DNA from: Flavobacteriales bacterium
GTDB taxonomy: Bacteria; Bacteroidota; Bacteroidia; Flavobacteriales_E; Vicingaceae
DNA length: 64,000 nucleotides
Direction: 5' to 3'
Assembly: GCA_026196775.1 (NCBI GenBank)
Contig: JAPHUD010000020.1
Coordinates: 1 to 64,000, forward strand
The position numbers and the translations under genes were made by a program. This document shows, one piece after another, positions 35,971 through 43,866 of the stretch. The notes under the pieces were generated by a model. It made no database searches. It was given only the letters and a program-made list of their open reading frames with translations, and was not told the DNA's origin. Numbering within the stretch: position 1 is the first letter of the stretch; each line of letters begins with the position of its first letter.

Positions 35971-36732
35971 ATGTCAACACCTGTTTCGGTTGTGATTATT
36001 ACTTACAATGAAGAGAGAAACATTGCTCGTTGTATCAAGTCTGTTTTACCCATTGCCGATGAAATTATTGTTGTAGATTCTTTTTCTACCGACAATACCG
36101 AAAAGATTTGTTCGGAATACAAGGTAACTTTTATTCAACATCCTTTCGAAGGACATATTGAGCAAAAAAATTACGCACTTACTCAAGCTAAATTTGATTA
36201 TGTACTTTCTTTGGATGCTGATGAAGCACTTTCTGAAAAGTTACTGGAGGAAGTGAAGCAAATAAAAGCCCATTGCACAAAAGATGCTTACAGTTTTAAT
36301 AGGTTAACCAATTTTTGTGGTAAATGGATAAAACATTGCGGTTGGTATCCCGATAAAAAAACACGCCTTTGGAATAAAAACAAAGGAAACTGGGGAGGTG
36401 TTAATCCACACGATAAGGTAATAACGCAGCCTCAAACAACTACGCAGCATATAAATGCAGACATTTTACATTATTCTTTTAATAGTATTGATGAGCATTT
36501 AAAACAAATAGCATACTTTACAGATATCAGCTCAAAAGCTGCTTTTGAAAAAGGTATAAAGAGTAATGATTTTAAAATATTTTATAAAACAGCATTCAAA
36601 TTTTTTAGAGATTATATTTTAAAATTAGGAATATTAGATGGCAAGTATGGCTACGTTATTTGTAAAAACTCTGCTTACGCTAAATATTTGAAATACAGTA
36701 AAATTAAGCACTTACATCAAAATAAAAAATAA
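35971..36732 (+). CDS. Glycosyltransferase family 2 (KdtX/WaaE-like)
   Basis: A 253-residue GT-A enzyme with SVVIITYNEERNIARCI at residues 5-21 and DEIIVVDSFSTDNT, then the metal-binding DXD in LSLDADEAL. Its WGGVNPHDKV segment and C-terminal hydrophobic helix with RDYILKLGILDG resemble the WaaE/KdtX group, which adds a sugar to the lipopolysaccharide core. The acceptor here is inferred. The next glycosyltransferase gene begins 1 nt after its stop. Confidence 0.88.
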   Translation: MSTPVSVVIITYNEERNIARCIKSVLPIADEIIVVDSFSTDNTEKICSEYKVTFIQHPFEGHIEQKNYALTQAKFDYVLSLDADEALSEKLLEEVKQIKAHCTKDAYSFNRLTNFCGKWIKHCGWYPDKKTRLWNKNKGNWGGVNPHDKVITQPQTTTQHINADILHYSFNSIDEHLKQIAYFTDISSKAAFEKGIKSNDFKIFYKTAFKFFRDYILKLGILDGKYGYVICKNSAYAKYLKYSKIKHLHQNKK

Positions 36733-36733
36733 C

Positions 36734-37819
36734 TTGAATTCGCAACCGGAAAATATCTGTTTTTTTAATACGACCACCTTTTGGGGTGGAGGAGAAAAAT
36801 GGCATTATGAAGCTGCTGTTATGGCAAGCGAACAAGGTATTCCAACATTTTTTGTATCCTCGCCACACAGTGTGTTAAATGAAAAGTTAGCCTCAACAAA
36901 GGTGATGCAATTTCCTATTCGTAATAACAAGTTGGGGTTTTTATCGGTGGCTAAAGTAAAAAAGCTTACCCAATTTTTTAAGGATAATAAAATTACTACG
37001 GTAGTTTTTAATAGTCCGGTGGATTTAAAAACAGGCGGATTAGCGGCTTATATGGCTAAAGTACCAACAGTTGTTTACCGTAGAGGTATTGCTGTTGAGG
37101 TAAAAAAGAAAACCCTTACCACTTGGTTATTTAAAAAAGTAATCACGCATTTTATTTTTAATTCAGCTGCCACAAAAGCCTTGATGGTTAAAAATTTTGA
37201 GGACATTATCAATACCAAAAAGTCGGCAATAATTTATAATGCCATAGATTTTTCGGCTTTTACCACAACAGAAAAAACCAACTCCTCTCCAACAATAATT
37301 ATTGGCAATGCAGGGAGGTTAGTAACCCAAAAAGCACAACATTACTTGGTGGATATCGCTGGAATTTTAAAAGCTAAAAATATTCCTTTTGAAATTCATA
37401 TTGCCGGAGATGGACCAAGGTATAATGAACTAAAAGCGTTAATTGAAGCTAATCAGTTAGAAAACCAAGTAAAGTTATTGGGTTTTGTAAAAGACATGAA
37501 TGAATTTATGAATACGTTGGACATTTTTGTCTCTACTGCTAAGTGGGAAGGTTTTGGTTTTGTACTTGCCGAAGCTATGGCACATCAATTACCCTGTATT
37601 GCTTTTGATATCAGCAGTAATCCGGAACTTATTCATAACAACACAACCGGTTTTTTAGTGCCGGCTTTTGATGTAAAAGTTTTTGCTCGCCAAATAGAAA
37701 AACTCATTAACGATAAAACCTTACGCCATGAAATGGGCAACAAAGCCTACCAATTTGCTATTAATAATTTTGATAAACAACTTCAGTTTAACACCTTTTT
37801 GGAGTTTGTGAAAGGATGA
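36734..37819 (+). CDS. Glycosyltransferase family 4, TTG start
   Basis: A 361-residue GT-B enzyme. The N-terminal domain has the FNTTTFWGGGEKWHYEAA glycine-rich acceptor-side loop. The C-terminal donor domain has AGDGPRYNELKALIEANQLENQVKLLGFV and the nucleotide-sugar motif EGFGFVLAEAMA followed by LPCIAFD. The only start that keeps the first β-strand is the TTG at 36734, directly after the previous stop codon; the next ATG (residue 28) would truncate the fold. With the neighbouring GT2 it likely builds a surface glycan or LPS core. Confidence 0.87.
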   Translation: MNSQPENICFFNTTTFWGGGEKWHYEAAVMASEQGIPTFFVSSPHSVLNEKLASTKVMQFPIRNNKLGFLSVAKVKKLTQFFKDNKITTVVFNSPVDLKTGGLAAYMAKVPTVVYRRGIAVEVKKKTLTTWLFKKVITHFIFNSAATKALMVKNFEDIINTKKSAIIYNAIDFSAFTTTEKTNSSPTIIIGNAGRLVTQKAQHYLVDIAGILKAKNIPFEIHIAGDGPRYNELKALIEANQLENQVKLLGFVKDMNEFMNTLDIFVSTAKWEGFGFVLAEAMAHQLPCIAFDISSNPELIHNNTTGFLVPAFDVKVFARQIEKLINDKTLRHEMGNKAYQFAINNFDKQLQFNTFLEFVKG

Positions 37820-37898
37820 GAAAGCTGCTTATGAGAATAGGGGGTAAATAAATTCGATTTTTTTTGTATATTTAGCCAAACATCAAAATAAATAAAAG

Positions 37899-39563
37899 AT
37901 GAAATTTAACTACCAAACTAAAATTATACTTTCTCTTTTCTCATTTATAGTAATTATAAGTTGCCAAGAGAAGAATTTGGAACAGGAAGTTTCGGATAAA
38001 TTATTTCTCGAACTTGAATTACTAGAGTTAGATACTTCCTTAATACATGGGGAACCTATATTTCAAAAAGACTTAATTATTGAAATGTATAAAAAAGGTG
38101 GAATATTTTTATCACAAAAATGGAGTTCTGAAAAAAATACAAGAGAGTTATTAGAGGCTATTAGAGAAGTTGATCAACAAGGGTTAAACCCTGAAGACTA
38201 TCACCTTAAGGGAATAGAAGTATTAATAGAAAAAATTGCGAATACTAATCCTGTACCAGTTGAAGCTGTCGCAGAATTAGAGTTATTGCTCACAGATGGT
38301 TTTCTTTTATTAGCATCTCATTTAGCAGCTGGAAAAACAGATGCCAAAAGTATAGATTCGCAATGGAATGCTGCAAAACGAGACTTAAAAATTGATTGGC
38401 CGGTTTTTATTGATTCTGTATTAGAAGCCAAAAAAGTTTCTGAAACACTCCAGTCGTTAACTCCCCAACACTCTCAATATGTTAATCTCACTAAAGCACT
38501 TAGTACATACAAGCAATTTCAAGCGAAAGGAGGATGGGAATCCTTTAACCCAAGTGAGAAAAAACTTGAACAAGGCATGATTCATCCTGATGTAGCTGCA
38601 CTCAGAAATCGTCTGTCTAAAAGTCAGGGTAATATTGAAGCAGATACTGAAAATATAAACTTTTTCGATTCTACCCTACACCAGCAACTTGTTATTTTTC
38701 AAAAGAGAAATGGTTTGCCGAATGATGGCGTTTTAGGGCAAAAAACCATTGATGCACTTAATGTTTCTGTAGATGATCGAATTGCTTCTATTGAAGCTAA
38801 CCTCGAACGTTGGAGATGGATTGAAGATTCTTTAGGTACAAAACACATTTTAGTAAATATTGCAGATTTTAAAATGCAATTAATTGAAAACAAGCAAGTG
38901 ACTTTTGAAACAGAAGCTATCGTAGGCAAACCCTATCGAAAAACACCTGTTTTTAGTTCTTCTATGACATTTATGGTGCTAAACCCCGATTGGACTGTTC
39001 CTCCAACTATTCTTAGTAATGATGTTATTCCTGCTGTTCGTAAAAATCAAAAATACTTGTCTCAGAAAAATATGAAAGTACTTACACGTGATGGTAAGGA
39101 AGTTGATCCTTCAACAGTTGATTGGCAAAAAGCAGCTTCTGGTTCCTTTCCATATATGATTAGACAGAGTCCTGGAAAAGACAATGCTCTGGGTAAGGTT
39201 AAGTTTATGTTTCCCAACCAATATAATGTCTATATACATGATACGCCAAGTCGTGAACTTTTTTCACAAACCGAACGTATTTTTAGTTCAGGCTGTATTC
39301 GTATTAATCGTCCAATTGAATTTGCTAAAATACTTGTAGAAGAACATAAGAGTGTAAATGCAAGTGATATTGATAAGATGTTGCAGCAAACGATACCTAA
39401 AACTGTGCGGTTTGAAAATCCCATTCCCGTTCATCTTGTTTATTTAACTACTTGGGCAGACGATGAAGGAACAGTTTATTTTAGAAGAGATATTTACGAT
39501 AGAGATTTAGCACTACTTACAGCTTTGAAAAAGTCTTATAACTCTTCGAAGGGTGTTAATTGA
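37899..39563 (+). CDS. L,D-transpeptidase with peptidoglycan-binding domain (YcbB/LdtD-like) lipoprotein
   Basis: A 554-residue protein with a lipobox (VIISC, Cys 24). An N-terminal scaffold domain (~50-210; GLNPEDYHLKGIEVL, LASHLAAGKTD) is followed by a peptidoglycan-binding helical domain (~225-295; FQKRNGLPNDGVLGQKTIDALN) and a YkuD domain with VLNPDWTVPPTI and the active-site segment HDTPS ... FSSGCIRI (C466). This layout matches YcbB-type enzymes that make 3-3 crosslinks. It converges 13 nt from another L,D-transpeptidase gene. Confidence 0.9.
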   Translation: MKFNYQTKIILSLFSFIVIISCQEKNLEQEVSDKLFLELELLELDTSLIHGEPIFQKDLIIEMYKKGGIFLSQKWSSEKNTRELLEAIREVDQQGLNPEDYHLKGIEVLIEKIANTNPVPVEAVAELELLLTDGFLLLASHLAAGKTDAKSIDSQWNAAKRDLKIDWPVFIDSVLEAKKVSETLQSLTPQHSQYVNLTKALSTYKQFQAKGGWESFNPSEKKLEQGMIHPDVAALRNRLSKSQGNIEADTENINFFDSTLHQQLVIFQKRNGLPNDGVLGQKTIDALNVSVDDRIASIEANLERWRWIEDSLGTKHILVNIADFKMQLIENKQVTFETEAIVGKPYRKTPVFSSSMTFMVLNPDWTVPPTILSNDVIPAVRKNQKYLSQKNMKVLTRDGKEVDPSTVDWQKAASGSFPYMIRQSPGKDNALGKVKFMFPNQYNVYIHDTPSRELFSQTERIFSSGCIRINRPIEFAKILVEEHKSVNASDIDKMLQQTIPKTVRFENPIPVHLVYLTTWADDEGTVYFRRDIYDRDLALLTALKKSYNSSKGVN

Positions 39564-39576
39564 TGGTGTTTTGTTG

Positions 39577-40332
39577 CTATTCTTTGAGAAAATTTATTAA
39601 AGCAGTTAAAGATTCTTCGTCAGGTTTTATATATGTTTTTGTGTGATATTCGGGTGTGTCATGGTAAATATATAGGCATGATTTCCCAGCAAGTAAGCGA
39701 ATAATTTCTTCATGATTCTTTTTAGGGATTGCGGGACATCCATGACTTCTACCTAATCGCCCATGTTTCTGGATAAAATCATAGCTTACATAATCTGCAC
39801 TATGTATTACAATAGCTCTTTCACGAGCTTTATCGTTAATTCCTTGTTCAACTCCATCTAAATATAGCGAAGTTCCATGCTTACCTGTATAGGGTTTATC
39901 GGTAAGGTAAAAGCCTAAACTACTTTGGTGCGAAGAAGGGATGTTTGAAAATTGATTTGCATACAAGTTTCCACTTTTTTGCCCATGTGCTACCAATGTT
40001 TGGTAAATAATTTTCTGTTCGAGTATATCAATTATCCACATACGCTCTTGGGTAGATGGAAGTGAAAAATCAATAACGGTCAAAAGATTGTTTTCAAAGT
40101 GATGAGAAGCTTTTAGTTTGAAAAAACCAGCAATAGCATTATGAAAAACTTTATAAGCTGGTTTACTTAGGTTTTTATCCAGACTTTCATACAGCTTTTT
40201 GCTGTAATCATTCAACTGCTCGTATTTATTTTCTATACCTAATTGGATACTGCTTGCTGTAGGTTCAGTATAATTTGTGGATGAAAATAAAATGAGAAAA
40301 ACTCCCATTAAAAAAACTCGAAAATTCATCAT
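39577..40332 (-). CDS. Murein L,D-transpeptidase catalytic domain family (YkuD_2) protein
   Basis: A 251-residue exported protein with an N-terminal hydrophobic signal segment (residues ~3-20). The YkuD_2-type catalytic region has LDGVEQGINDKARERAIVIHSADYVS and GRLGRSHGCPAIP (catalytic C199, H197). This branch differs from classical YkuD by ending the motif in CPAIP. Probably a periplasmic peptidoglycan-modifying enzyme. It is divergent from the tetR gene and convergent with the YcbB-like gene. Confidence 0.85.
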   Translation of the reverse strand: MMNFRVFLMGVFLILFSSTNYTEPTASSIQLGIENKYEQLNDYSKKLYESLDKNLSKPAYKVFHNAIAGFFKLKASHHFENNLLTVIDFSLPSTQERMWIIDILEQKIIYQTLVAHGQKSGNLYANQFSNIPSSHQSSLGFYLTDKPYTGKHGTSLYLDGVEQGINDKARERAIVIHSADYVSYDFIQKHGRLGRSHGCPAIPKKNHEEIIRLLAGKSCLYIYHDTPEYHTKTYIKPDEESLTALINFLKE

Positions 40333-40464
40333 ATATAAATGTATAATAATGCGAATGTAACGCTTTTTTACATATAAAATTGTTAAAATAATTTTAAACC
40401 GTTAAAAAATAATGTGTCTTAATTTGCTTGTATAGAGTTGTATATTAATTTTTTTCGTTTTTAG

Positions 40465-40516
40465 GAAACATTTTTCTCACTTTTCGTTTCCAATGTTAAA
40501 AATGTTTCTAATTTTG
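40465..40516 (+). promoter_or_regulatory. Candidate TetR operator and -7 box
   Basis: GAAACATTTTT (40465-40475) and AAAAATGTTTC (40498-40508) are perfect 11-bp inverted repeats with centres 33 bp apart, about three helical turns. The right arm abuts a TAATTTTG -7 box (40509-40516) that lies 8 nt before the tetR start codon. Position and symmetry suggest an autoregulatory operator. Confidence 0.45.
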
Positions 40517-40524
40517 TCCGCACT

Positions 40525-41151
40525 ATGAGTAAAACAGAAAAACATATTGAACTATTGGTTAATTGTGCCCAACTTTTTATGAAGTATGGCATTAAAAGTT
40601 TAACCATGAACGACATTGCCACCCATTTAGGAATTTCTAAAAAAACACTTTACCTGTATGTAACGGATAAAAAAGATTTGGTAAATCAAACCGTTCAAAT
40701 ACAAATAGATAATGAAGAATGTATTTTAGAAGAAACCATTAGTCATGATGGAAATGCCATTGATGAGTTGCTTAGAATTAACCAAAAAGTAAGTGAAAAG
40801 CTACACAACATTCAACCGGGAGTGATGTACGATTTGCAAAAATTTTACCCTGAAGCTTGGAAAATATTTCAAAATCATAAATGTAATTATATTCCAACCA
40901 TAGTAGAAGCTAATATTGAAAAAGGAGTAAAAGAAGGCTTGTACAGAGAAAATGTAAATCCTAAAATCATCTCCAAATTTTATATTACCATGATAGATAA
41001 AATTTTTGATGTGGAACTTTTTTCTCCTATGGAATTTAATTACAAAAAATTACACCTAGAAATGGCTCGTTACCACATTAGAGGTATTGCCAGCAGAAAA
41101 GGAATAGAATATTTAAAAGAAAAATTAGCACAAACCAATCAAGAATTTTAA
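40525..41151 (+). CDS. TetR/AcrR family transcriptional regulator
   Basis: A 208-residue protein with the TetR N-terminal helix-turn-helix: LFMKYGIKSLTMNDIATHLGISKKTLYLYVTDKKDLV (residues ~13-49). The ligand-binding C-terminal domain is not conserved in sequence. It is the first gene of the efflux operon, 5 nt before the tolC-like gene, so it most likely represses this operon and itself and is released by an efflux substrate. Confidence 0.9.
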   Translation: MSKTEKHIELLVNCAQLFMKYGIKSLTMNDIATHLGISKKTLYLYVTDKKDLVNQTVQIQIDNEECILEETISHDGNAIDELLRINQKVSEKLHNIQPGVMYDLQKFYPEAWKIFQNHKCNYIPTIVEANIEKGVKEGLYRENVNPKIISKFYITMIDKIFDVELFSPMEFNYKKLHLEMARYHIRGIASRKGIEYLKEKLAQTNQEF

Positions 41152-41156
41152 AATTT

Positions 41157-42500
41157 ATGAATCACTATAAAATAAGTTTAACTGTTGGGTTGTTGGGAAT
41201 CTTGTTTTCAACAACTGCTCAAGAATCAAAAAGCTTCTCTTTAAAAGAGGCTCAAGATTATGCTATTGAGCATAATTACCAAAACCAAAATGCAATAAAA
41301 GACATTGAAATTGCTAAAAAGAAAGTTTGGGAAACTACTGCAATAGGATTGCCACAGGTAAATGCCGAAGGACAAATCCAACGTTTTATTGATATTCCTA
41401 CACAGGTAGCTCCAGCAAATGCATTTAACCCAATGGCTCCAGAAGGCGAGTTAGCTACTTTTCAGTTTGGATTAAATTACAACAACTCTGTTGGTATTTC
41501 TGCATCCCAATTAATTTTTGATGGCTCTTATATTGTTGGCTTGCAAGCTGCAAAAACCTACAAAGAGTTATCTATTAATAGTCAGGTAAAAACTGAAATA
41601 GAATTAAGAGATGCTGTTGCTCAGGCTTACTATACAGTTTTAGCTACTCAAAAAAACGCTGATGTGTTATCAAAATCTTTAGAAACATCTAAACAAATGC
41701 TGGAAGAAACAAAGGCATTATACAAAGAAGGATTGACAGAAGAACAAAATGTAGATCAGCTAGAATTGAATGTAAACGCCTTAAAAACTTCTATGGAAAT
41801 TGCTGAAGGGCAAAGAGATTTTGCTAAAAAATTACTTAACCTTCAATTAGGATTGGATATTAACACACAGTTGGTATTAACTGATGATTTTGACAATATG
41901 ATAGCTACTAATCAGAATAGTGCTTTGGATAAAGAATTTAAGATTGAAAACCATATTGATTATGAGTTGATAACAACCAACATGAAACTTTCTCAACTAA
42001 ACTTAAGAAAAGAGAAATATACTTTTTTACCAACAGTTTCTGCATTTTTTAGTCACCAACAACAAAATTTTGGTAATGAATTAGATGTTTTTAGTGGTGA
42101 TGCTAGATGGTTTCCGGCAACTATTGTTGGTGTAAATTTAAAACTGCCTATTCTAACCAGTGGAGCAAGATTATCTAAAGTTTCTCAAGCAAAAATTGAG
42201 TTGGAAAAAATGGAAAATTCTGCCAAAGAAATAGAACAAAACTTAAAATACCAATCGGAATTAGCAGCATCTAATTTTGATACTGCTAAAGAAACTTTTG
42301 ACAACCAAAAGGATAACTTGGCGTTGGCTCAAAAAATTTATGATAAAACAGTAAAAAAATATGAAGCTGGAATCGCATCGAGTTTAGAATTAACACAAGC
42401 TCAAAACCAAATGCTTAGTGCAGAAGGAAATTATGTGAAAGCAGTGTTAGATTTACTTAATGCTAGGTCTGCTCTCGAAAAATCTTATGGTCAAAAATAA
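41157..42500 (+). CDS. TolC family outer membrane efflux protein
   Basis: A 447-residue protein with a signal peptide ending near STTAQ and two OEP repeats of long amphipathic helices (SFSLKEAQDYAIEHNYQNQNA; YEAGIASSLELTQAQNQMLSAEGNYVKAVLDLLNARSALEKSYG). It forms the trimeric outer-membrane duct of the tripartite pump with the adaptor and RND permease downstream. A hairpin-rich repeat lies between it and the adaptor gene. Confidence 0.93.
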   Translation: MNHYKISLTVGLLGILFSTTAQESKSFSLKEAQDYAIEHNYQNQNAIKDIEIAKKKVWETTAIGLPQVNAEGQIQRFIDIPTQVAPANAFNPMAPEGELATFQFGLNYNNSVGISASQLIFDGSYIVGLQAAKTYKELSINSQVKTEIELRDAVAQAYYTVLATQKNADVLSKSLETSKQMLEETKALYKEGLTEEQNVDQLELNVNALKTSMEIAEGQRDFAKKLLNLQLGLDINTQLVLTDDFDNMIATNQNSALDKEFKIENHIDYELITTNMKLSQLNLRKEKYTFLPTVSAFFSHQQQNFGNELDVFSGDARWFPATIVGVNLKLPILTSGARLSKVSQAKIELEKMENSAKEIEQNLKYQSELAASNFDTAKETFDNQKDNLALAQKIYDKTVKKYEAGIASSLELTQAQNQMLSAEGNYVKAVLDLLNARSALEKSYGQK

Positions 42501-42510
42501 AATAAATACC

Positions 42511-42575
42511 TTCCCCCTCTTTTAAAAAAGAGGGGGAGAAGTTATCGGAAGATAACTTGGGGGTGAGTAAAATAA
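42511..42575. repeat. Hairpin-rich intergenic repeat inside the efflux operon
   Basis: CCCCCTCTTTT/AAAAGAGGGGG (42513-42523 with 42526-42536) is followed by GTTATC-GGAA-GATAAC (42541-42556), a stem with a GNRA-type tetraloop, and then TTGGGGGTGAGT. The G/C-rich runs stand out from the AT-rich surroundings and resemble intergenic repeats common in Bacteroidetes genomes. Confidence 0.6.
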
Positions 42576-42620
42576 AATCAATTAAACCTAACATATCAAT
42601 CAATAAAATAGTTATAAAAA

Positions 42621-43784
42621 ATGAAAAAAATATTAATCATCATCAGCGTTGCAGCAACTTTAATTTCTTGTGGAGGAAAAGAAAAAACTGTTGACGAAAT
42701 TGTTGCCAGCAATAATTTGGAAGAAATCAATGCTAAGAAAAATGAGTTAACTACAAAGCAAAATGCCATTTTAGATGAAATTGAAAAGTTAGACATTGTT
42801 ATTGCCAATTTAGATTCTTCATTGTCAATACCTGTTGTAACTACTATAGAGGCTAAAGTAACAACGTTTAAACAGTATGTTGAAATTCAAGGAAATGTTC
42901 AAACCAAAGAAAATATTGTTATTTACCCTGAATATGCAGGCGTTTTAACCAGAGTATTGGTAAAAGAAGGTCAGTTTGTAAACAAAGGCGAAGTATTAGC
43001 TAAAATTGATGATGGAGGTTTAAATCAACAACTATCTCAAATGGAAACGCAGTTAGCATTAGCAAAAACAACTTTTGAACGTCAGGAAAGGTTGTGGAAA
43101 GATAAAATTGGCTCAGAAATTCAGTTTTTACAAGCTAAAGCCAATTACGAAGCACAGCAAAAAGCGGTAAACCAAATGAAAGAACAATTGGCTAAAACAA
43201 CTATTACAGCACCTTTTAGTGGAGTAATAGATGATGTGATGTCAGAACAAGGTCAGGTGGTTTCTCCAGGAATGAATCAATTGTTTAGACTTATTAACCT
43301 TAGTGATATGTTTATTGAGGCAGAAATTCCTGAGAATTATATTACTAATATTAGAAATGGCTCTAAGGTAAATGTTTATTTTCCAGTGCTTAATGATACT
43401 ATTTCATCAACTATCAGACAAGTAGGAAATTATATTAACCCTAATAACAGGACTTTTAAAATTGAGATAGCAATAACTAACGAGAATAAAATGGTTAAAC
43501 CAAACATGACAGCATTGTTAAGCATTAACAACTATGTAAATGATAGTGCTTTGGTATTGCCTCAATCTATTATTTCTGAAAATGCTGAAGGTGAAAAATA
43601 TATTTATGCAGTGAAGAAAGGAAAGAAAAATAGAAACTATGCTGAAAAGAGAGTGATTAAGATAGGAAAAACACAAAATGGTGTTGCTGAAATTAAGGAA
43701 GGAATTGCCAATGGAGATATTATTATTGAAGAAGGATCAAGAACTGTAAAGGAAGAGGAGCAAGTTTTAATTAAAAAAATGTAA
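42621..43784 (+). CDS. RND efflux periplasmic adaptor (membrane fusion) lipoprotein
   Basis: A 387-residue protein with a lipobox (ATLISC, Cys 17), a short coiled coil (~30-60), the biotinyl-lipoyl-like segment GVLTRVLVKEGQFVNKGEVLAKIDDGG (~112-138), an α-hairpin (LSQMETQLALAKTTFERQERLW), and the return strand TITAPFSGVIDDVMSEQGQVVSPG. β-barrel and membrane-proximal domains follow. It bridges the RND permease and the TolC-like duct. The length is normal. Confidence 0.93.
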   Translation: MKKILIIISVAATLISCGGKEKTVDEIVASNNLEEINAKKNELTTKQNAILDEIEKLDIVIANLDSSLSIPVVTTIEAKVTTFKQYVEIQGNVQTKENIVIYPEYAGVLTRVLVKEGQFVNKGEVLAKIDDGGLNQQLSQMETQLALAKTTFERQERLWKDKIGSEIQFLQAKANYEAQQKAVNQMKEQLAKTTITAPFSGVIDDVMSEQGQVVSPGMNQLFRLINLSDMFIEAEIPENYITNIRNGSKVNVYFPVLNDTISSTIRQVGNYINPNNRTFKIEIAITNENKMVKPNMTALLSINNYVNDSALVLPQSIISENAEGEKYIYAVKKGKKNRNYAEKRVIKIGKTQNGVAEIKEGIANGDIIIEEGSRTVKEEEQVLIKKM

Positions 43785-43866
43785 TTAAAATCTATCCATA
43801 AAGTCTCGATTACTTTATGTAAAGTAAAAATTAACAGACCATATAGAACAAAACTATAACAAGAAA

